Assembly: GCA_023935145.1 (NCBI GenBank)
Contig: CM043698.1
Span: forward strand, 41,627,501 to 41,691,500
Direction: 5' to 3'
Source of the DNA: Bretschneidera sinensis
Lineage: Eukaryota; Streptophyta; Magnoliopsida; Brassicales; Akaniaceae
Length of the DNA stretch: 64,000 nucleotides
Shown here piece after piece: positions 59,054-64,000 of the stretch (the stretch's first letter is position 1; the number at the start of each line of letters is the position of its first letter). The notes under the pieces were generated by a model. It was given only the letters and a program-made list of their open reading frames with translations. It was not told where the DNA came from and ran no database searches. The position numbers and the translations under genes were made by a program.

Positions 59054-60743
59054 CTTATTGCTAGTCCCTAGCAATTCAAGTGAAAATAAGAGATAAATTC
59101 TATGGTAGGAGTTAAAAACAAAGTAAAGCAATGCTAGTGTTGAACTAAGAGTAATTCACTTTTTGTCTCAAAAATTGCACATAACATACGGCACATAGAA
59201 TCATTAAATTTCACCTAAGTCCAAAAGTAATCCAAACATCAATCTTAAAATCGTTATTGACTCTTAACATCCATCTTACCACAAACCATTAATCCAAACA
59301 CCCAGATGATTTTATGCATAAGATTCATGAATACAAGTCTTGGCCTCTAAAAACATAATAAATTGCGTGACATCAATCACAAAAACAAGCTCCATAGGCT
59401 CACTTTTCAAATCACTCTCCATTATTGTAGAAAAATCACACTACATTGGATCAAAAGGTCTTTAATAAAGTTGTAACGTTAGGCTAAGGTAAAGGTTAAG
59501 AAAGAACGGGAAGGATTCAACAAGTATAAGAACTTAATCTCTTAGTTTTGAATACAACTCTTTAAGCAACTGGATAACCTTACTTCAACACCCAACTCTT
59601 TCAACATTTTTTTATAAGAGCATATCTCTCAATAAATTACCACTTTTCTTTTCTTTTCTTCTTTCTTTGCCATAATTCACTTCTTTTTTTTTCTTTTCTT
59701 TTGTATTTTGGTATAAGACCATTCACCTCCATTTTTCGTTTTTTTTTCTTTTCCACAACCCCCAACTTATCTTCTTTAATGTACCTGGGTTATGGTAGTA
59801 ATATTATTTTTTTCATATTTCCACCCTTACTCCTTTTAAGTGCTTTTCATAACATGTGTATAACTAAGTTCTTTTAAAAGAAAGGTAAGGATAAAATATT
59901 TTTAGGCTCATAAAGGCGAGTAAATGGTTTATTGAAAGAAAAAAGGCTCAATTTTTCTTTTCAAGAAAAAAGGCTCAAATAGGTGACTAGTGATAAATAT
60001 AGCAATGGTAGGTTTGAAAGGCTCAAACGGTCCAAAAATAGCCTATATCATATCCTAAGTAATGTGCATTCTAGGAATTCGCCTCAAGTGATTATCAAGT
60101 AAGTTCTAGAGCTTGTCGAGACCGTAAAAGTATTCACAAAACAATCACACATAAAACTTTTCTAAATGCTTTAGACTAATCATATAATCTTACCACAAAC
60201 TAGAGTCTCTAACCAAATGAAGATTGATATTTAAATTAATTTCAAACCGAAACAAAATTTAACTCCTTCTAAATGCTATCTGCTATCTCAATTAAGTTTA
60301 TATCATTGACATGTGAATTAACTCTAAGGCAACCACAAAGCATGCTTAAAACAAAAAGAGAGGGAAAATGACATCAAGCAGTTCAATGGAAAAAGAAAAA
60401 AAATGTATGGAAATAAAGAATATGAAAATAAAGAATATGGAAACAAAGAGATGCGTTTCCTCCACCCCCAACTTAAAAATTGCATTGACCTCAATGTAAA
60501 AGAAAGAGTAAAGGAAACTCCCCTTGTAGCCAAAGGTGCACAGAAGCTGAAAATTGTGCTCCACCATTTGAACTGCTTCGTATTTTTGTCCCTGAAAAGG
60601 AAATACGAAAGTAAAATCGGAAAACAACAAGATAATAATAATAAACAATAAAAAAGGAAATATAAAAAAACAATAAAAATAAAAGGATACGTTGTGGGTT
60701 GCCTCCCATAAGCACTAAGTTTTACATCTTCAGCTAGATACTC
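59054..60743 (-). other. non-coding internal region of the gag-only element
   Basis: AT-rich DNA with a C/T-rich stretch (about 59640-59750, CTTTTCTTTTCTT words). The segment near 60690-60720 has GGGTTGCCTCCCATAAGC, a word often seen downstream of gag in plant elements of this type. Small frames here show no known domain. Confidence 0.6.
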
Positions 60744-62486
60744 TTAATCCCTCCTTGAAAAACATAGGTTGAATGCATCCGCCACTGCTTCATTGCCAAA
60801 TTTGGTGCTTCTATGCTTTTGGGGGGCCTCAAGGATGTCATTAGTAACATCCGCAAATTCTGGCTCGATGTATGCTTTGGTGAAGCCATGGATGAGGGTG
60901 GACTTAAATGGATTAAGGTGCTGGACCTTTTCCATGAATGAGTCAATCATGTATGCTTGTGCTTGATGGCTTTCATCCACATCCTTTGATTTTTCCATTG
61001 TTGGGATGTGTAATGACTTACCCCTCAGTGTCTTAATGGCATTCACCTCCTTCAAATTCTTTTGTGCTAGGTGCTGACCATGGGGTGTGGACTGAGCTTG
61101 AGAAGGGAACTTATCTCGTTCAGTCACACTTAAGTAGCTCATCAACTTGGACACTTGGCTCTTTATCTCTTTATGTTCTTCAACAACCTGCACAATTAAC
61201 GATTCAAGTCTTTTATTAGTCTTACCCTGTGCCTCAATAAAAGCATATAAAGTGTCTTCTAAAGAACTCTTAGAAGGCATAGGTGCATGATATGGTGCAG
61301 GGGTTTGTGCAAGCTGCTGGTTTTTAGACTTCCAGCTGAAATTGGGGTGATTTCGCCATCCCAGATTACAAGTATCAGAGAAGGGTGTCAAAGACTTCTT
61401 GTACATCCCTAAGGCATTACATTGTTCCTTATACATCCCTCTCATCTTAACAAATGTGGGACACCCTTGGGCGAGATGATCTACCCCACCACACACAAAA
61501 CATGGTTCAAAAGATTTTGCATTATTAGCTACGTGTGTTGGCTTTAAGCTTTTAGTCTTTAACTCATTGAGCTCCCTAGTGAGCATCTCGACCTTGGCTC
61601 TAAGGTTATCCTCTTCCCTAAGATGGTAAATTCCACCACCATTTGGGTGCCCTATAGGTCGTGACCTATTTGTGCTTTCAGTAGCACTAGGTCCAGTCCA
61701 AGTGTGAGCTTTTTTAGCAAGCTCATTGAGGTAATCTATGGCCTCATCAGGATCTTTCTCTAAAAACTCACCATTACACATCATCTATACAAATTGGCGC
61801 TCTCTATATGTAAATCCCTCATAAAAATAGCTTACTAAGCGCCAAATCTCATACCCATGGTGAGGGCACATGCTCAATAACTCTTTAAATCTCTCCCAAG
61901 ACTGATACAAAGTCTTGCTGTCCTTTTGTGTAAAGGTGGAGATTTGCCTTTTTAAAGCATTGGTCTTATGTTGGGAAAAGTATTTATTAAAAAAAATCTG
62001 AGTCATCTCAGTCCACGACCCAATAGATCGTGGTCTTAGTGAGTATAGCCAACTCTTAGCTCTATCTTTCAAAGCGAAAGGAAAGAACTTAAGCCTCACA
62101 ATGTCATCGGTTTCATCTTGACTATGAAAAGTCGCGACTGCTTCCTCAAACTCTCTAATGTGCACATATGAGTTTTCATTATCCAAGCCACGAAATGTAG
62201 GGAGTAATTGAATCATCCCTGGTTTAAGATCTAATTGGCGAGTATTGGCTGGAAACATGATGCATGATGGTGTGGCTGTGCGTGTAGGGTGGAGGTAATC
62301 TTGAAATGTCCTAGCAACATTCTCATTATGGTTATCGGCCATGTTAACAGAATCCTCTAAATTCTCACTTGAGTTTCCACTATTGGTTGATCTAGGCGAG
62401 GTTTCACTATCAGATTCAGAAGGAGAGGGTAATTCTAGTTCGGGTCCTCTAATGAATCTACCTCGCAAATCTCTTAGTCTAAGCAT
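60744..62486 (-). CDS. Athila-like gag polyprotein with one in-frame amber codon
   Basis: ATG at 62486 opens MLRLRDLRGRFIRGPELELP. The retrotransposon gag domain follows, with RLKFFPFALKDRAKSWLYSL and LYQSWERFKELLSMCPHHGY. A single TAG at 61787-61785 (QFV, stop, MMCNGEF) interrupts it; the same frame then runs 346 codons more, through a zinc-knuckle-like CFVCGGVDHLAQGC and a coiled C-terminal part. Without the stop the product would be about 580 aa. The protein would form the particle that packages element RNA. Most related proteins have Glu at the stop, so a G-to-T change is the simplest cause. Confidence 0.85.
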
Positions 62487-62670
62487 ACACCAAATGAATC
62501 AGAGGGGAAATAAATAAAACAAAATAAAAAATAAATAAATAATCAGAAAATTAAACCTAAGGTAAATGAACAATATTACCGTATTTACAAACTACTGAAA
62601 AGAAAAATATTTACAATTCTTCTACCGTCATGTCAAAAGTTGACAATCTTCTTTGTATTTAAGCGTGTTT

Positions 62671-62687
62671 CCCCGGCAATGGCGCCA
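62671..62687 (-). other. primer binding site of the gag-only element (tRNA-Asp type)
   Basis: The minus strand reads TGGCGCCATTGCCGGGG, close to the Athila-type primer site complementary to tRNA-Asp, five bases inside the LTR. Confidence 0.8.
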
Positions 62688-62692
62688 AAATT

Positions 62693-64000
62693 CGATTACG
62701 CCCAAAACATAACGCGGTTATTGTAGTACAGCTTTGGGGTGTCGATTCCACAGGGAAACAAGTTAATTACAAAAGAAGGTGTGAATTTTAACACAAACGA
62801 TAAAAGATTGATTGAAAGAATCTAAATTGTGTGAAAATAGTGTGAAGGATAGTATAATAAAGAAATAATAAGGTTCCGAAAATCCTCCCTAGGTTCGTTG
62901 CCCTAATCCTCACTTGATTCAGTTGTTTTTATCTCGATTGCAAGTTTTACATCCCAAACAGGCAATCGACAAATATTCAATTAAAGTGCATGTATAAACC
63001 CTAATGTAATTGATATGAATTATTATTTACTTTCAAGCACACATGACCTAACTTATAAATTATCAAGAGATGACGATATATCTAAATGACAATACCGCAA
63101 CAATGGACAAATCTATAAAAGAGATCTACCAGACTTAATCACACCCAAACAAATACACATAAGAAGAGCATGACTAGACTTATATGGAAAAGAAACATGC
63201 AATCACCGGACTAATAATAATCTACTAATTAAATTAAAGAATAAAACATAACAATATTTAATGAAAATAATACCAAACTACAACTGAATCAAATAAAGGA
63301 AAATAAGAACAACTACACCTAGGGATTCATCCATTCGCCTTGCTTGGAGACTAGCTGGCCATGGAGCTCATGCTTCCTTGAGTTGCCTCTGGCCTCTCAA
63401 CGATCATCTCCTCCTTGGTAGCGAAAGCTTCGGCGATTCCTTAGCTTGCCCTCCAAAATTATACTTCGGATTCGTCCTAAAGGCCCTCTGGATTCACTCT
63501 CTGATGATTTCAGATGAGCTTCGATTGATCCTCAAAGCTAAAGTGGAGTGGGTCTTATATAGGCAAATACCAAGAGTGCAATGTGTTTCCCATCCGATGT
63601 GGGATGTGGGATATAGAAATGCGTTTTCCAACAGATGTGGGATGTGGGATTTAAGCCCAAAATCATGCTGAAATCCCGCACAGCCTGACCTTTGTCTACT
63701 AAAACTGCCATAACTTTATCTAGAAAAATCTTTTTGACAAACCATAAAATTCTCCAGAAAATAGACTTTCGGATCTTTCTAAGCATATACGGCTCATCCT
63801 GGTTCTTCTTGTATCAATACAGTTTAATTTTCAAAGATGATTGATCTGTACGGGCAATTCTCGCAATTTAGTGAAACTCCTTTCCAATGCGGGCAGCAGC
63901 TGTTGCTCTTTTAAGCCCTCCATCTTGTCCTTCTGGAAGTATTCCTTCACTCCAGTATGCCTCGAGTCTTTGTGCTTCAAGCAATGATAACTTTTCCTCC
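62693..64000 (-). repeat. 5' LTR of the gag-only element (partial)
   Basis: It starts CGATTACGCCC (the partner starts TG) and aligns with 57541 onward. About 1308 bp are visible; roughly 150-200 more should lie beyond the window. Confidence 0.9.

Larger units (their letters stand above)
57541..64000 (-). mobile_element. gag-only Ty3/gypsy (Athila-like) LTR element, right end outside window
   Basis: A 1499-bp left LTR (57541-59039) matches sequence starting at 62693 that runs off the window. The internal part is only 3653 bp (59040-62692). It holds a primer site, a long gag frame and about 1.7 kb of non-coding DNA. No protease, RT, RNase H or integrase was found. This is the layout of TR-GAG type non-autonomous elements, which need enzymes from a partner. 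Confidence 0.85.

Noticed and set aside
60324..60715. Overlapping small frames on both strands
   Set aside because: They lie in the non-coding internal region of the gag-only element; none has a domain or a conserved start.
63378..63786. Frames of 82-97 codons in the right LTR
   Set aside because: They fall inside an LTR, and the counterpart frame in the left LTR is not kept.

Overview
The window is nuclear DNA from a flowering plant, most likely a eudicot. It has spliced genes with canonical GT-AG introns, long AT-rich non-coding stretches, and many plant-type LTR retrotransposons. I cannot name the species.

Genes (1-10.1 kb). Two host genes are convergent. The left edge cuts a plus-strand PPR-SMR gene (3' part, 1-1209; SOT1-like). 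On the minus strand is a complete four-exon gene for a POLTERGEIST/PLL1-type protein phosphatase 2C (818 aa, start 9845, stop 2954). Its only upstream AUG forms a minimal AUG-UGA unit that overlaps the real start codon.

Repeat block (10.5-45.7 kb). A tandem array with a unit of about 660 bp begins about 500 bp upstream of the phosphatase TATA box. Four elements have landed in it, and removing two of them with one target duplication each restores the 660-bp register. They are: (1) a Tat-lineage Ty3/gypsy element, minus strand, 10736-21942, TSD ATTTC, with a plus-strand antisense gene that has its own TATA box, likely introns and poly(A) signal; (2) a Ty1/copia element, minus strand, 23757-28778, TSD GATTT; (3) an older copia element, minus strand, 30413-43311, holding a younger, defective plus-strand copia element (37024-42718, TSD TATAT) with 1010-bp LTRs; (4) a 409-bp solo LTR (43960-44368). 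All their coding regions are broken.

Right part (45.7-64 kb). This is AT-rich DNA with fold-back repeats (46.8-48.7 kb). A Pack-MULE-like transposon (50334-51970; inverted arms of about 160 bp, 9-bp TSD) carries the 5' end of a coiled-coil host gene. A likely solo LTR (53.2 kb) and a CACTA remnant with Transposase_24-like fragments and a 160-bp tandem array (54.3-57.2 kb) follow. The window ends in a gag-only Athila-like LTR element (57541 to beyond 64000), whose gag frame has a single in-frame amber codon.

No tRNA, rRNA, CRISPR array or bacterial-type operon was seen. Only the two genes at the left look like functional host genes; the rest is a layered repeat landscape.
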